Position numbers and translations under genes: made by a program. DNA of 64,000 bases from Mastigias papua (lineage: Eukaryota > Cnidaria > Scyphozoa > Rhizostomeae > Mastigiidae), in the NCBI GenBank assembly GCA_964019165.1, contig OZ025282.1, positions 10,886,229-10,950,228 on the forward strand, in the 5' to 3' direction. Positions within the stretch are counted from its first letter, which is position 1. Each line of letters opens with the position of its first letter. Shown in pieces: positions 1-13,740 of the stretch. Below the pieces are notes generated by a model. The model saw only the letters and a list, made by a program, of their open reading frames with translations, was not told the DNA's origin and ran no database searches.

Positions 1-1640
1 CACAAGACTTCTGTAGCCAGTGGGTCAGATACAGCTAAGTCAAAACTGTCCCTAAGCGCTATGAACTATTAAACAAAATCTATTCCATCTTGCATTACTA
101 ACTAAAGCAACTTTAATTGTTATCTTGCATTACTAATTAAAGCAACTTCTGAGAATTGTCTGTAAAATGTAATAGCTACTGATGCAATGTCAAAATATAT
201 CTCAGGTATTTATGCCAATTGTGCACTAAGGTCTAGTTTCCACTGCATTGTTATGTAAATAAACGAAACCAGTATGAAAAATTGCGTACATTCAGCTGTA
301 AAACGCACATAGTTGACAGTATAATGCACTCTGATCAATTCTAAAATGAATTTTAAGCGCGCAAACATGCTTAATCAATCAAAATGTGATAGCTATGACA
401 ATATTGGGATTAACAATTTACAGCAAGCAAAATTGAGTAGCAGCACCTTCCAATTTAGAAATTCACCATCATAAACGTCACCATTACTGCAAGTGTAAAC
501 ACCTTTGCCAGTGAGTGAACCTTCTGTAAAAGAACCCCTGCAACAAATTCAATCGAAGGTCTCGCCAAATCACACATTGCAATACTCGAGCATGGGATTA
601 ACCTAACCGTTAAGACAAAGGGATGTATACTGGCAGCGAAATCAGATAATCATTCATTCCATTAAACCATTAGCGATGGGTCAGCTACTACATTGCCAGT
701 GCCAACAAATAAAGATAAACCTGTCAAATCAATAATTGATGGCGCAAACAATCACTAAATGAACCCAGCCAGGATATTTCTAAACATCGATTAGAACAGC
801 TTATCACTTGCGAGCTGATCAAATGATATAATGAATCAAAATATACATCAAATCATCTATTCAATCAACTAATCAGCAATTTAGCAAATAATCAACATGA
901 TCACTAATCAATAAACGTGTTCATCTAAATGACGGGTCATCTGATCATATGAAAGTAACTGTCTAATCATTTATGATATACCCAATAATCCATAATCACT
1001 CAATCAAATTATGTAATTGTTCGTTGTAGTTGGTCCAAATATATACTAATTAATTTGAAACCATACACCCAATTAAATTGGATAAATATAGACATTATAT
1101 AATACCACAAGCACTACTAGTCATATGACTATTACAAACTTCAATGGACCACATAGAACATCAAGAAAACATAGAAAATCTGACTTGCATAGTGTGCAGT
1201 CGAAGCAGATACAGAGAACAGAAAGGTAAGGATGACACAGGAGCTGAGAAGTTTATTTTGAATCAAAATCCTACTTACTTGTACACATCTCCATTACTAC
1301 GTTTAAAATTACCAATGCCATGCGGCTGTAAAGCAAAAGGTAAGTTCCAGTTAGCGTTCAAATGATATCATATGACATCAGACTCGAACAATTCAAAGAA
1401 ACGAATCAAACGGTGGAAAATATGTAGCATTTGATAAAGAACGTGCTGATAAAGCTCACAATAAGTAAGCTGATTAAGGCTGCATTTCCAGTAGCTTAGC
1501 TAAGCAAAATCATTCAACAACATTTAGCTTAGCTAACAACATTGAATGATTCGTAAACAAATGGCTACCACTCCCGAATATACAACACTTCCGTTCGACG
1601 TTACTACATCTTATGTTAAAGTTATTGTATATTCAATGGG
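1..1640. other. AT-rich intergenic DNA
   Basis: No gene is supported here. The stretch is AT-rich, with many short AATCA/TAATCA runs between about 800 and 1000. A 73-codon open frame at 1144-1365 has no recognisable domain and no convincing splice context, so it is not called. Confidence 0.5.
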
Positions 1641-1701
1641 TTAAAATGTCATGTTGGTGATTCAACCAATATTTGGAGATAGGTGTCAACTACATGCTCG
1701 T

Positions 1702-1704
<3 letters not shown>

Positions 1705-1790
<86 letters not shown>

Positions 1791-1865
1791 TACACACAAA
1801 CACACACACACAAAAAAAAACAAACACACACACACACACACACACACATACACACACACACACAT
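1705..1865. repeat. (CA)n microsatellite
   Basis: An almost pure CA dinucleotide run covers about 1705-1790. It is interrupted by CATACATACACACAAA and an A-rich stretch near 1812-1822, and then resumes to about 1865. Open frames reading His-Thr or Cys-Val repeats through it are artefacts of the dinucleotide repeat. Confidence 0.98.
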
Positions 1866-2053
1866 TCAACTGAAAATTATTTTTAGAGACTATAAGCCAT
1901 TAACACAAATCTACTCCATTGTACAAGTAATAATTGAAACAACGCTATATTTTTATCTACGCACTTTGTAGGACCTACATGCACCACGTAAATTACTTTT
2001 CTACGGAAAGGAAAGGAGGAGAGAAGATTTATGTTAGTCTGTTACCATTTATT

Positions 2054-2735
2054 CAAAGCGTTTTGTGGCCTTGATATATTCTAGTGATGCGGTGAGAATG
2101 CTAGCATTGGATGTAAATGATAGGTGCTTATAGCCATAAAGGATAATATCTACTAGTTCATTATTTGAAGGATTTGCAAGACCTTGGACAACAATATTGC
2201 ATTCACACGACCGAGAAGATAATACCTCTGTACATCATAAATATGGGAGAACAGCATATAATGCTCAGTGTCCTCAACACCATCGTTTGACGGACACAAG
2301 GGGTTCAATGTATCCTCAAAATCATGCCTAAACTTGTGAAAGTTCAGTTTACTGAGACCAACACGTAGCTGTGTTAAAATGGATAGACCTTTTGGATCAT
2401 AAATGTTATAGAAAGGTTTCGGGGGTGGACGGATAATAGACAATAGCTTTTGCTCAAAGATATTTACAGAGCTAGACTGTCTAATTTCCGGGTCAAGTCT
2501 TTCCCATTCCAGCAAGCAATTAGGACAAAAACCTGACTTGCAAATTCTTGTTCTTGCGTATATTTGTCCTATTGAAATGTGTCTGCGAAGATTATAATGA
2601 GATGTGTGAAGAGTAGGAATTGGGCATCGTGTATAATCTGGAGTGCAGTTTTTAACTATTTTGTAAAAGAGAATAAGTCGTCTGCTCTACCGACGAAGGT
2701 GTAATGGTTCCCACCCGAGCTCATCATATAGTAAC
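2054..2735 (-). pseudogene. Decayed non-LTR retrotransposon, 3' end of reverse transcriptase ORF
   Basis: The minus strand encodes the C-terminal tail of a LINE reverse transcriptase of the CR1/jockey-like type. In order it reads LYDELGWEPLHLRR, then NLRRHISIGQIYARTR, then FCPNCLLEWERLDPEIRQSS, then IRPPPKPFYNIYDPKGLS and HKFRHDFEDTLNPLC. These are the conserved post-RT blocks of this class, including the Cys/His cluster around TLNPLC...HYMLF. A stop interrupts the frame near 2690. A frameshift near 2160 moves the end into another frame, which closes with SLEYIKATKRFE and a stop near 2054. The catalytic RT core and the endonuclease are absent, so this is a dead 5'-truncated copy. The family call rests on recognition of motifs and the exact clade is uncertain. 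Confidence 0.85.
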
Positions 2736-4398
2736 GTAAGTTACTGATTCAATGTCAATAAAACCGTCTGAGTTGTTTTGCCTGTTATGACACTAGGATC
2801 CAGTCTTTGCATTGCACGGTGCTCTGGTCATGTTCACAATAACGTTGAAATCTGAGGAAAAAACGCCCTTTCCACAATTTAGGCACTTATTTACGAAGTT
2901 TGCAACCGAAGCAGAAAGAAAATATTGTTCTTATTCCGTTGTGGTTTCCTATGCAAATATTGAAACCATAAAAATGCGTTTTACACATGCAAGTGCACCT
3001 AATCGTACACTTAATCGCTAAAGAAACAAGATGAACAACTTTGAAAGAAAGTCTTGACTCTAAAGTATATGAAATTAGAAACTGGAAGCCATAACAACGA
3101 AAACATTATAAACTATCACTAAATTCTCACAACTAGCGTCTTCCTTCCCTTGACTCAGGGGTTAAAAGGGGAAATTATTTCCAATGTTTGTTTGAAAAGT
3201 GGGACATATTAGAGAAGGGGCTCTTTAGAACTTTTACGATACTTACTAAGCCATCACAAACAACTCCCGTAACATCGTTTTCTTGATACTGATAGACTTT
3301 GCATTTTCAGATTTTTAACACTATATAGTATAATTTAATGTTTAGGATTTTTTATTGTAATTAGGTTTTTCTCTTCTTTAAATTATCTTACTATCACTGC
3401 AGTGCCCTGTAGAGCCTCTAAAAATCTGAATTTGCTGAACGCTATCCTCCTCAAATAAGTGAAATGACATGAAATGATCCATTATCAAGGTATTCCAATC
3501 TCCATCTACCCTCTTCACCCCTTTTGCATTCAGTCCACTATTGTTGGTCCCAGGATTTCGAATTTTCACTCGTTGCACTTTTGCATCTCCAAAAGCAGAC
3601 ACTTCTATCTCATCTCTCTTGTTTATGAAACTTTCCTCAAACATTTATTAACTTCTCTTGCATATAAAATGATCCATAGAGATCTATTGCATGCGCAAAG
3701 TTCTGGTTGTCTTGCAACGAATTGATCTGTATTATGCATAAACAATTTACAAATATGTAAGATATGAAAACATACGTTTTTCATCCAATGCTTTTACTTC
3801 TTTCAATTCTGCGATTTCAGATCTCATATCTTCATGGAAATAAAAGTAAAACGATTAAAAAACTCGATGTAAGTTGTGAAAAAGCAGGGAGATACTATCA
3901 AATAGCTTTGAAACAAAGAATAACTTTCATTGAAAATAAAAATTGTAATAGTTGCAAGAAAACAAAAAGCCTCGATCTAGTACGGTAAGCTCTTCAATAA
4001 TTGCCCCACCACTGATTACAACGGCGACGATGTTCAGTAGAATATCTCCCATTCAACGATTTTTGACAGAGGTATGTAATGCTATTGCGGACCGTCCTTT
4101 ACATCCTTACATTCTATCATATATCGAATATAGCAAATAACATATTGGGAAATGTATTCCTATCTTCACTAGTAAGTCTCAACATCTTTCCAGGTAAACA
4201 TATTTTATATCAGCCACAACACTACAAGTACTGCAGGACAAAGGTAACATAGCACACCTTTCATAGTACACCTTTGATTGCATATCACTCTATCAATGTA
4301 GTCTTCATTATGGTTGGAATAAAGGCTCACAAGCGGATAATAGACATATCGACTATGGTCCTTTACATTTAAAGACTTTTCTGCTATAGAATCCAAGA
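2736..4398. other. Intergenic DNA, no supported gene
   Basis: Several 60-90 codon open frames occur on both strands, for example 3378-3644 on the minus strand, but none shows a domain, signal peptide or splice pattern that would support a gene. No repeat structure stands out. Confidence 0.4.
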
Positions 4399-4764
4399 CG
4401 TATTATTAAGATATTCCTACAAATTAACAGGCGAAGTGTCGTAAGGGAAATTACAACTAAAAACACTTCCTTCTCCTCATATCAAACATTGCATTTCAAG
4501 GACACAGGTTTATAATTATATAATTGTTCACGTTTTGGACAATGTTTTTACCACTAGTATAAGACAGATTAATCCCTCATTTTCATAACAATACGCAACT
4601 GCCAAGAATCTACCAAAAGCTTAATAAGATTTATTTACAAAAATACCAAATTGACCTTGCTGCAACTTGGCATGATTATCTTGTAGATCCTCAATTTGTC
4701 TTCTTATTTCGGCAAATAAAGTTACACTTCGCCTGTTAATTTGTAGGAATATCTTAATAATACG
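4399..4764. mobile_element. 366-bp element with 41-bp perfect inverted repeats
   Basis: Positions 4399-4439 are the exact reverse complement of 4724-4764, 41 of 41 bases. The repeat starts CGTATTATTAAGATATTCC at its outer edge. The 284-bp interior is AT-rich and non-coding. Perfect identity of the arms points to a recent event, either insertion of a MITE-like or foldback element or an inverted duplication by template switching. No clear target-site duplication is visible at the outer edges, so the mobile-element call is tentative. The inverted repeat itself is certain. Confidence 0.6.
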
Positions 4765-6589
4765 ACTAGTTACGCATCACTTAATGACAGATAGTAAATC
4801 ATGCAAAATTACATAACAATAATACTGATAGGTAAGCATTAATTCAAAAATGATTTCTGCTTAGATAACATTCTTTCACTTCTGTCAAATATGAGCTAAA
4901 CAGATTTTCTACAGATTGATGCAACGGTCGCCCAGTTTACTAATATTGGAAACCGAGGGAGAAGGGGAATATAAACATATTAAAACAAATCTCTTCTAGC
5001 CAGATTCCGTGCACATCCAATCAATTTCCCACACATGGCAGGCAATGACCTTGGCTACTAGTTTGGAATAAAATCTCTTAAGAAATTCAAAACAGCTGTA
5101 AATGCACGATGGTAAACATAGAATTCTAAAGAACAAAATACATCTAGGGGAGTTTTTCTAATGGTCACGTCCTACACCTTACCAGTAACATAATACTATG
5201 CGTTGACATAATGCCGGAGGAGTCTTTTTCTATCAACTTCCACAAATACACAAATATACAAATAAAATTGGGTAATTACATTTTAAATTTACTCATTGCT
5301 TTACTTAAATGACAGAAACACAGGAGAAAGGAATCTCGTCTGCTAGCTAATTTCAAGTATGTCTTTTCGACAGTACTACTTTTATTTATCAGTTAGTTTT
5401 AATCCTTACGAATACACAAAACAAAAGATGGTGCATATCATAAAATGTCCGATAAATTATGTTGATCATTAAATTGTCCAACAATTAAAATACTCCCTCA
5501 TTTGCTTCAACAGCTGTGAGTTTTCTCTACACAACTTATGGGTAGTTATGAATACATGTTATATCTGTAGATGGGGATGTAATCTTCTCATGTGGAGGAG
5601 CATCAGTAAGGACGATTTCCACTCGGAAAAAGTCAGCGGAGTGGTGACGCGAACTTTTCTCTCGAGACATATTTCCGCTAGTCAATTTCTACTTATCACA
5701 AATAGACCATATGCCCGTTCAAGCTGAATTTGTGGTTCAATGATATGGACTTGAATTGTGAATAAAGCCTTAATTCTCCTTGCTTTGAACCATTGTTGGA
5801 AACCGAGGAAGGCATTGGGTTGATTGGGTCTACGGCACAGGGTTTAATTGAAACTTATTTTGTACCTATTGCAGGACATCATCATATAGCGGCACCGCTG
5901 TACTGGATTGGACACATTCAGTTAATTCTTCTTCATTGACTGTTGGAAATTGCTATTTCAGTCTTTTTGTGATGAGACTTTTATAGTCAACATGAATCGA
6001 AATTATCAGGCCTTGAGATGAGCTCTCCGCGTGCATTGTCTAGAAATGCGGATGAACGTAGTCAACTTTTCCCTCATTGGATCGACTGCTTCTTCAAGAA
6101 TCGAACAGCGAAGAAATTAACTCTCTGGCCAAGCGAAATTTGTCTGCAGCGAAATAAAGAAATTTTAGTGCGCATGATTTGTGCAAACTTCTTCCTCAAT
6201 TCGCTGGGTCCTTTTCAGTGGGAATTGGGCTTTATGCAACAATTGCATGAAGGGAGACCAAGGATATATACAAATCTTCAAATAAGTTGTATAAATACTA
6301 GGATATTGATGTTTCAGGTGAAAAACGCCGCTTACTGATAAATCGTAAAAGCAGAACGACGACAAAATGAGACAACGCTGCTTCTTCGCGATTGACTTTA
6401 CATGATTTCAAGTAGCTTAACAAATCAAATAATTACCACATAAATCAGTTGAATATTTTTCTACTAATACTTGGGCTCATATACAAAGCAGTCAAGCCAT
6501 TTCTTCAACGTCATCGTTTAACAGCAACCCAAAAGATTTTGCAGCATCAGCTGGAAATCATTCTCTTTCTATATCAGAGCCTTGATGTT
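4765..6589. other. Intergenic DNA, no supported gene
   Basis: AT-rich sequence without recognisable coding or repeat structure. The open frame at 6018-6338 has no motif that I recognise. Confidence 0.4.
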
Positions 6590-7235
6590 GATTCTGGCTC
6601 TTCTTTACTTCTATATGTTTAGTCTCTTTAATCTTGCATTTATCCTAAAAGTCACTCTGACAATGCCATGATTATTTCTGTAATTCACTCTGGGGATGAC
6701 ATAAACGTTCAGTAAAATCTTCTTATTCATAAGGATGTAATCAAATTCATGCTTTGTGGTTCCATTCTGATCTTCCACTATCCGAATGTTACGGAGCAGC
6801 TCAGAATTTTGCATTGAAGTCACCAACAAAGATCCCAAAGATACATTTATTCTTTTACATTGTTTTTGTAATATCTGTGAACAGCTCATTTACTTCTTCG
6901 ATGCTGTGGCTTGATATTGGTACATAAACTTGTACCACTTTTAACTGGCACATGCTATTTAGATTCACTGAAAGCGATGCCACTCTACTATTCTGTTCCT
7001 CATACTACACGACGCGGTCCTTGATGTTGTTGCTAGCCAGCAAACAGATTACTCCCATGGAACCCCTTCTTCCTCTTGTGTATATGTCCGCTTTGCAACT
7101 TTTCCAGCTGTTCTCCATATTTCCATGTTTCTGACAGCCCAATCGTCTCTCACTTGACATTCTTCAACTCTTGCACCAACTCCTCCATCTCTTGATTTCA
7201 CAAAGTTCTCATACTGAAAGTGAGCAACTGCACTT
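6590..7235 (-). pseudogene. Decayed LINE endonuclease domain (RTE-like)
   Basis: The minus strand carries remnants of an AP-like endonuclease of an RTE-type LINE, in several frames and broken by stops. Blocks in order are VQLLTFSMRTL, MEELVQELKNVK followed by ETIGLSETWKYGEQLEKLQ, a segment ending near QHQGPRRVV, LKVVQVYVPISSHSIEEVNE, IFVGDFNAKF, HEFDYILMNKKILL, and NYRNNHGIVRVTFRINARLK. VGDFNAK and the degraded DYIL and NNHG blocks match the endonuclease motifs of this family, where SDH is usual in place of NNH. No reverse transcriptase follows, so this is a fragment. It may belong to the same broad clade as the RT copy at 17.5-19.3 kb, but it is a separate insertion in the opposite orientation. 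Confidence 0.75.
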
Positions 7236-10200
7236 GGGAGCCTGGTGGTTACTCGTACCTTTTGCCCTTCGGGTGCTAACAGCTAACAGTGCAAGGTTTT
7301 CCTGCTGTATAGTTGACCAGAAACATGCCACACTGGTACAGTGCATATTGGTGAGTTGCCTGTAACCCAAGGTTTCCCTGGAAGCAGGGCTATGCGACTT
7401 GGCCTGATGGTAAATGTAAGTAAAAAAATTCATAATGGAGACCATAAACTTCTTGATTCCTGATAAAACAGCAGTCAAAAGTTAACATATCAAAAAGTCT
7501 ACCATGTTATCTTAATATCTTCTCTTACAAGTTCCTTATTACTGTTGCAGTTTAAAATAAAACTACAAGAATACAAGAACAATAAGTTGCTCATAGTTCT
7601 TTTATAGCTAGATGGTGATCCACGTAAACATCAAAAGAGAATAAAGTCAGTAAATCACAAAAGATGGTACGGCTGCTAATTATTACTACCATTACATAAC
7701 AACTAAAAAGTCAAAGGACCATTCACATTTACAAGCTACTTATGGATAAACAGAAGATAAATAGAAGGTATGTAGTAATGAATCTAATATTAGGAAATGG
7801 CTTAAAATTATTGTCTAAGGTATAAAAAATATTTATATATCAGCAACGGGAAGAGCCGTATAACCGATTATGATAGGAAAAGCATTTATAGGCAACAACG
7901 TGATTCTAAGAAGGGTCTTACACTCAATATCAAAAGGCATACAGTATTCAGCTGCGAATGCCACAGGAAGTTGCTATTTTCATCCAAATTTTCAAGTTAG
8001 CAAATTATTGGTAAGGCTTATCCTACATTGTATTTTTCTAATTCGATTCATCGTTAGCTCTGGTTTCATAGTAGGTTTGTGGCAAATGAACTCTGACTGC
8101 ATTTTCAAAACCTGCGAAACCCTCCCCATCTGCCGAACTCCAAATAAATACTAGGCATTGTGAACAGCATTCAACATTTGATGTTGTATACATATTGCCA
8201 TAATTAGCGTTGAAGGAGATGTCAAAATGGCCACTATTTTCAAAAATACCACACAATAGTGTAATTAAAAGGAAATGTGAAATCCAAACTATCACGAGAG
8301 TAGGTATGTAGGGTTTCTAATACCCAAAAATAGTTTAGCAATAGGACACATATTACTTTTCAACATTTGCGATGCTACATTGCTAAAAGTCATAGCATCT
8401 CTAAATCTCTTAAACTAACTCTTAAAAAGTTCTTAATTTCAAAGGGCAACAAATAGTTAACAACTAGTACACTGCAACTTACCATTTGGAAAAGATGATA
8501 ACATTTCTACATTTCCAAATACTACTGGTCCTCCAGACAAAATGTTAACTGTAATTATCCCTTCACTAGAGGCTAAATGAAATATAATGTTCATAATATC
8601 ATCTCTTCTTTGAAGCTCACTGTAAATTGCAAAATGAAAGTAAAGTAACAGATCCTCTTACTTATGATATGGTACATATAGAATACACTTATATCATCTG
8701 GTATGCTCTTAACTTTGCATGCTACATGTATGTCTACGTACCAAAAAAAATACAAGCTAATGAGTACAACTTGACGAAAATAAACAATAGATATCAAAAA
8801 GCTATTCAAATAGTGCGATAAAGAAGAAAGTATAGATGCCAAGAGCAAGACGCAATAAGTGAAGATAACAAAGAACATATTTAACATATATGGAAGCAAA
8901 CAAACCAGAGTTTAATGTCAAGGCCTATGCCTTCGTAATAGGCCACTACTCTTCAATGAAAGTTAATTGAAGTTATCGAAGGCCTAATAGATTATTGAAT
9001 ACAGAAACATATAGTTACCCCAGGCCATGTTATGAAGGAAATACACATGTTTTTCTGAATCAATGCAATTCAGCTTGGCTTTATTTAAAATTCCATTGTT
9101 TGAAATAAGGTTTAAAAATCAATGTAGAAAAGAATTCTTATGTAAAACGAAATTCAAATTGCTATAATATGTATGAAAAAATAAGATTTCCAGCACAAAA
9201 CAACTCTTAAATGATTTCACTTCATAGACTTTAAATGCTAAAAAAATGCGAGAAATATAACATACTTAAGTCAACCAGTGCTACATTTTCTCTTGCCACT
9301 GCTAAAACGAGACAAAAATCCCAATTCAATGAAACAATCAAACTTACAAACTTATCAAGACAATGAAGCAAAAATTGGCACTAAACCATAACTCTCAGAA
9401 GTGAAGCTAGAAGCTAGAAAAAAAAACACCAGTTGTTTCGTTTCACAGGCATACTTGTGGCATCTGAGCTGAGACCGACAGTAGTTTTAAATATATGTGT
9501 TCAAATGGCCCCGGGGTTGTCATAGTTGTTTGCTCCCTGGGGTATCGTTCTAGTAGTATTGTAGTGCGTAATTTTGCCAGTATTGTAAATTTGTATCGTA
9601 ACTTTTATGGATATATAAAAAAAAAGCTAGAAGTATTCAATAACACAGTCTACATCATTGAAGTAATGACAGAAAAGACTATTTGCTCACTGAAATAAAA
9701 CTTCAAAGATAAAAACATCGGAAAATGCTGCTTCTGGAAACAATTACATCAATGCTAGTAAAGTTACCTAATTGATTTTGATTCTGTACTTCATCACTGA
9801 GTTGAAGAGGTCCAGCACTATGTTCCAGTTCTGCAAGGGTCACAATTCTATGTTCAGTAAAACTTGGCATGGAGAAATTCCCAAAAAGCTTTATGAGCCT
9901 GTTGCCTATGTGAGTAATCAAAACCAATATGACTGGGATAAAATATAAATCAGTGCTTTAATTTACAGCGATTGGTGATATTTCAAGAATTACCTAACTG
10001 CGTTTGTGCCACCTCGAAGTCTTCATTATGCAAAGGTCCATTACAATGTGCAGGTCCTACAACAGAGCCACATGTACACTAATAGAGAAGTTTCGAAAAA
10101 TTCCATTATATATGCAAGAAAAATGCGCTACAAAATTACGAAACACATTAGGAGCCTGTAAAAAAGAGATTACTTTGAAGAAATCAAAATCTACGTGCTA

Positions 10201-11891
10201 TATGCAAAGGACTCTACAGAGATCCTTTACGCCGAATCATATATATTGCTTTAATCTCAAAGTCTCTTAAGGCTATCTATGTCATATTTGATACAAAAGA
10301 ACACAAGGTGAAAGTGATAGGTGACTAACTACAATTTTTTTATACAAATAAAAGCATATGCCCAAAAACGCTGTATATTCTCTTGTGAACACTCGCAAAT
10401 GAGTTGTAGTATGTGTGCCATTAACTATAAACAGAGAGCATTTCCCATCCCATGAGGATTACCGATTTCTGAATTAAAAGTAAACAATACAGACAGCAAC
10501 AAGTGAGGTAGGAAAAACTAATAAAGCTAGACAATGACTACTCTCTAACTGTTTAGTACACAAAAAAAATCTTTTACCAAATCAATAACTTCCCCTGTGC
10601 CCTTGAGCCATTCATTTAGTTATGTCTGCTTTAGTTCTATACTTCCCACAGTTCTTTCGATCTTCATACAAAGTGGTCCTGTGTGGCCATGTAGTCTAAA
10701 ACAAATCATCTGCAGAGCGCTTTTACCATTGACTTTCACGATTATGCAAACCCTGTGCGCCCTATAAATAAAAGTATCGGGAACTTTACCATTCGTTTAA
10801 CTAGAAACAAGCTGAACTTCCTCTAAATACTCTTCCATGTTTCCTTCTGGCCATCTGCTTGCAAGTCAATATCATTATATTCGTAGGCATAGCCTACATT
10901 GGTAGGGTTCAGCCTACTGTACATTGTCATTCGACTTGCTTAGACAAATAATTTCAGTTTCAGCGATTCCATATTTACCAATCATTTTAGTAATTTTTTG
11001 CTTTCGTTAGTCAATTATGTCCAGTAACTCTTCGATAGACACTTTCGTTACTATCCTTCCATCTAGATCGTTAAATTTTTCCTTCATAAATGCATGCAAT
11101 CTCTCCACAGTGAATTTCAAGATAGGATATGCAGATGTAGTATTTGATGACTTTGCTCGTATTGGCTTCGCATGACTGCTATTACAATGGTAGAATATTA
11201 TTATTATTATTGTCGACCTTGTGTAGACCTCGAAAGCTTTTAAACGTCATAGGAACTTCCTAAGAACAAGTTATCACTCCTGAACACAAAGTTACAGGAA
11301 GCAACGGGGTAGTGCGAGCAAACCACTTGAGCAATAATTTGAAATCGTACCCAGATGGCTCACTAGGATTGCACCCGACATACAAAGTAGAAGGTAGTGA
11401 GCTTGTATTCCACTTGGATCATTTATTTCTTGCATGTTCCTTTCACAATTTATTCCAAATCCTATTGTCTTTACCCATAGCATAAGGTCACTATTCAAAC
11501 TGTTGTTATTTGTTGCAATAAAATGCTGAAACTGTAAACAAACTTATCGTTCAAAAATTTTGTATTAAATTGAGTTTTCTAAATTTACTTGCAACTGATA
11601 ACAATGATTCATGATCCTATAGTTGGCATACTCTCCTATTTAAGCACGCTAAGATGCTCAAGCTGCTCAAGCTGCTCACAACTTATGATCCACATTGGCA
11701 TCCTAACACAGGTTTTTTCATTTATGCAGGAAATCACCCACAACTTGGCTAATCTCATAGCACACTTATTCACAATGGATACGTCAGTACCGTCACAAAA
11801 AGTGGCTTTGCCCGTAAAGATAGCAATAAAGAAATCTTACTTAGAGAACAGTTTAGTACAGAGGCTCCCAAAGCTTTCAAATTATTTTACA
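7236..11891. other. Long AT-rich intergenic stretch
   Basis: No gene is supported across about 4.6 kb. Scattered open frames of 60-100 codons lack motifs. A short inverted AAGGCCTA/GAAGGCCTAATAG pair occurs near 8920-8995, and a short run of TTA repeats near 11200. I saw no RNA gene. Confidence 0.4.
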
Positions 11892-12134
11892 TAGTGGTCG
11901 CTCATAGTATACTTTTTCGAATTATGGTCTCCTTGGAGGGACAAATAGATGCTATGATTGTTAAACATTCAAAGAAAATAGCCATTGACAGTACTATAGC
12001 ATAACACAAACAACAAATCAAACAAGCAAAAGCAGCCTTTTGAGGTCTCCTAAAACCTCTGAAATTCTTCATGGACCCCCTGAAACCCTTTCTGGTCTCC
12101 CAAGGGGCTGCAAACCCCAGTTTGTGAACCACTG
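11892..12134. mobile_element. Short non-autonomous hAT-like element (MITE)
   Basis: Read from the right edge inward (minus strand), the sequence starts CAGTGGTTCACAAACTGGGG and continues with TTTGCAGCCCC, the very recognisable terminus of hAT elements of the CAGTGGTTCTCAAACTGGGG type. The left edge reads TAGTGGTCGCTC, a plausible mutated partner terminus, and shares a GGTCTCC block with the right half. The roughly 240-bp interior is non-coding. A clean 8-bp target duplication is not visible (ATTTTACA versus GTTTAGAG), so the copy is old or the left boundary is slightly off. Confidence 0.6.
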
Positions 12135-12751
12135 GTTTAGAGAGTATTGTGACTCTAACTAGGGGGTTGACATGCTTCTGGCATACTGACTAACATTTTG
12201 ATGGACAAGTGCTTTTCAAAGAAGCACAAGCACAAGAAAAAGATTTTACCTCTACATGACAGTGATAAAAGTTGAACATAGCAAAAAAGGAATGATGGAA
12301 AGAGCTAATAATATTTGCCCTTTGTTTCTAGGTGCAATAAGGTAGCATATTGGCTTAATACTTTGTAGAAAACAAAGTCAGAGTCTCCAAGATAGAGAAA
12401 ATAGGAAAAGAAGAGGGAAAGCATCGACGAGGAAAAATCTTCCTTTTTGATGAGGTAACTTGTTACATATGGAAATCATGCACAAAACCCTTAAATACCA
12501 TTCCACATTGGAAAGCAACAAAGGCTGAAAAATTCACATCAAAATTCCAATCGAAAGGAAGTATCTCAACTTTAAATCATGCCACAAATTCCAACAAACC
12601 TCCTAGCAACTTCAATCAAATAGGAATTCCAGCCAAGACTTTAATCAAGTAGAATATCAGGGGATTTAACATATTGAGATTTTCCATATTATTTCCAATA
12701 CTTATGTTAAGTGGGCTCACTGTAGCTTGAAAATTAACAAAATTAGGTATT
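12135..12751. other. Intergenic DNA, no supported gene
   Basis: A-rich sequence with no recognisable gene, RNA or repeat structure. Confidence 0.4.
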
Positions 12752-13070
12752 CTAATACTTAAAGGCAATCTGTTGTAACAAGAGTGCATAACAAGTAGTC
12801 CTGTATGAGTAAGAGGGATGACAGAGAGGCAAAAGAAGAGTCTTGAGAAGTCCCAAATTTAACATCACATAGAATGGAGAAAACAGCTTCAAGTAGTATT
12901 TTTGTATTAATAGAGCCTTCTTTGAAGTAGAATCTAACCCAGTATAAAGCCAGTCAATGTGTTCTATAGTGTACAAGTCTATCCAGAGCAGACAAATTTC
13001 ATGATTCACTGTATCACATGACTTTGCAAGTGAAGAAAATCTCCACATCCATATTTTCTACTGTCCAAAC
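12752..13070 (-). pseudogene. Decayed LINE reverse transcriptase core fragment
   Basis: The minus strand reads SLAKSCDTVNHEI, corresponding to the FDLSKAFDTVNHEIL block that holds the first catalytic aspartate of non-LTR reverse transcriptases. It continues with LYTIEHIDWLYTGLDS and then a degraded VKFGTSQDSSFASLSSLLL in another frame, where VPQGSILGPLLF is normal. Frameshifts and substitutions show the copy is dead. It resembles the CR1/jockey class rather than the RTE-like copy at 17.5 kb. Boundaries are approximate. Confidence 0.6.
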
Positions 13071-13740
13071 TTTCCCTATCTTTTCTGCTATACTGAGTAA
13101 TAGATGCTATAGGATGGCTGGCCAGGACTAAACAAAATGCACAACCACATGGCAGCTGGTCACAGGAACATAGTTTAATCTGGCATTATGATGGAAATAC
13201 TTCTACAAAATTTTATAGAGCTCAGATCTTTTACAGAAAAAGTTCTTATGTTAGATTTCTAATACTATCAAGGCATTTTGAAAACAATTTTCCGTGGTCA
13301 GAGGCATTGAAATATCTTTCCCAGCCTCATGGCTGGCACTTAAACTCAATCATTGAGCAAATCAAAAATTATGCAGGTCCAGCTAGCAGTGTATGGCCCA
13401 CACTCAAATGTACAGTACTTTGTTGTGATCTCCCATGAGAAGAAGACAGATTAAATTTTTTTCCAAAATATCTTCTGCATCATGAGCATGATTTATGCAG
13501 CTTCCTCTGGGCAAAAAAATGCCCTTAGTAGCACATAGCTGGGTTGACTATCAGAAGAAGGTGGTGTAACTTATCAAACCCTACATACCGTCACTATCTC
13601 TTTCCATTCTTCAAAATGAGTTTCAGTTATTCCTTGTAATTCAACTACAAGCTACGAACTAGGGCTGCTAGTCCCGTAGAGCCAATGCTTACAGCCAGTA
13701 AAGTCACTTGGACAATGAAATAACGCCATGAAGAAATCAT
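13071..13740. other. Intergenic DNA between LINE relic and foldback element
   Basis: No gene or repeat is supported. The last eight bases (13733-13740, GAAATCAT) are the likely left copy of the target duplication of the foldback element that follows. Confidence 0.4.

Noticed and set aside
1144..1365. 73-codon frame with a few cysteines
   Set aside because: No domain, no signal, no splice partners; AT-rich surroundings.
1649..1971. Several His-Thr or Cys-Val rich open frames
   Set aside because: They are translations of the CA microsatellite.
3378..3644. 88-codon minus-strand frame that reads like ordinary protein
   Set aside because: It could be a terminal exon, but I found no partner exon, no known motif and no supporting context.
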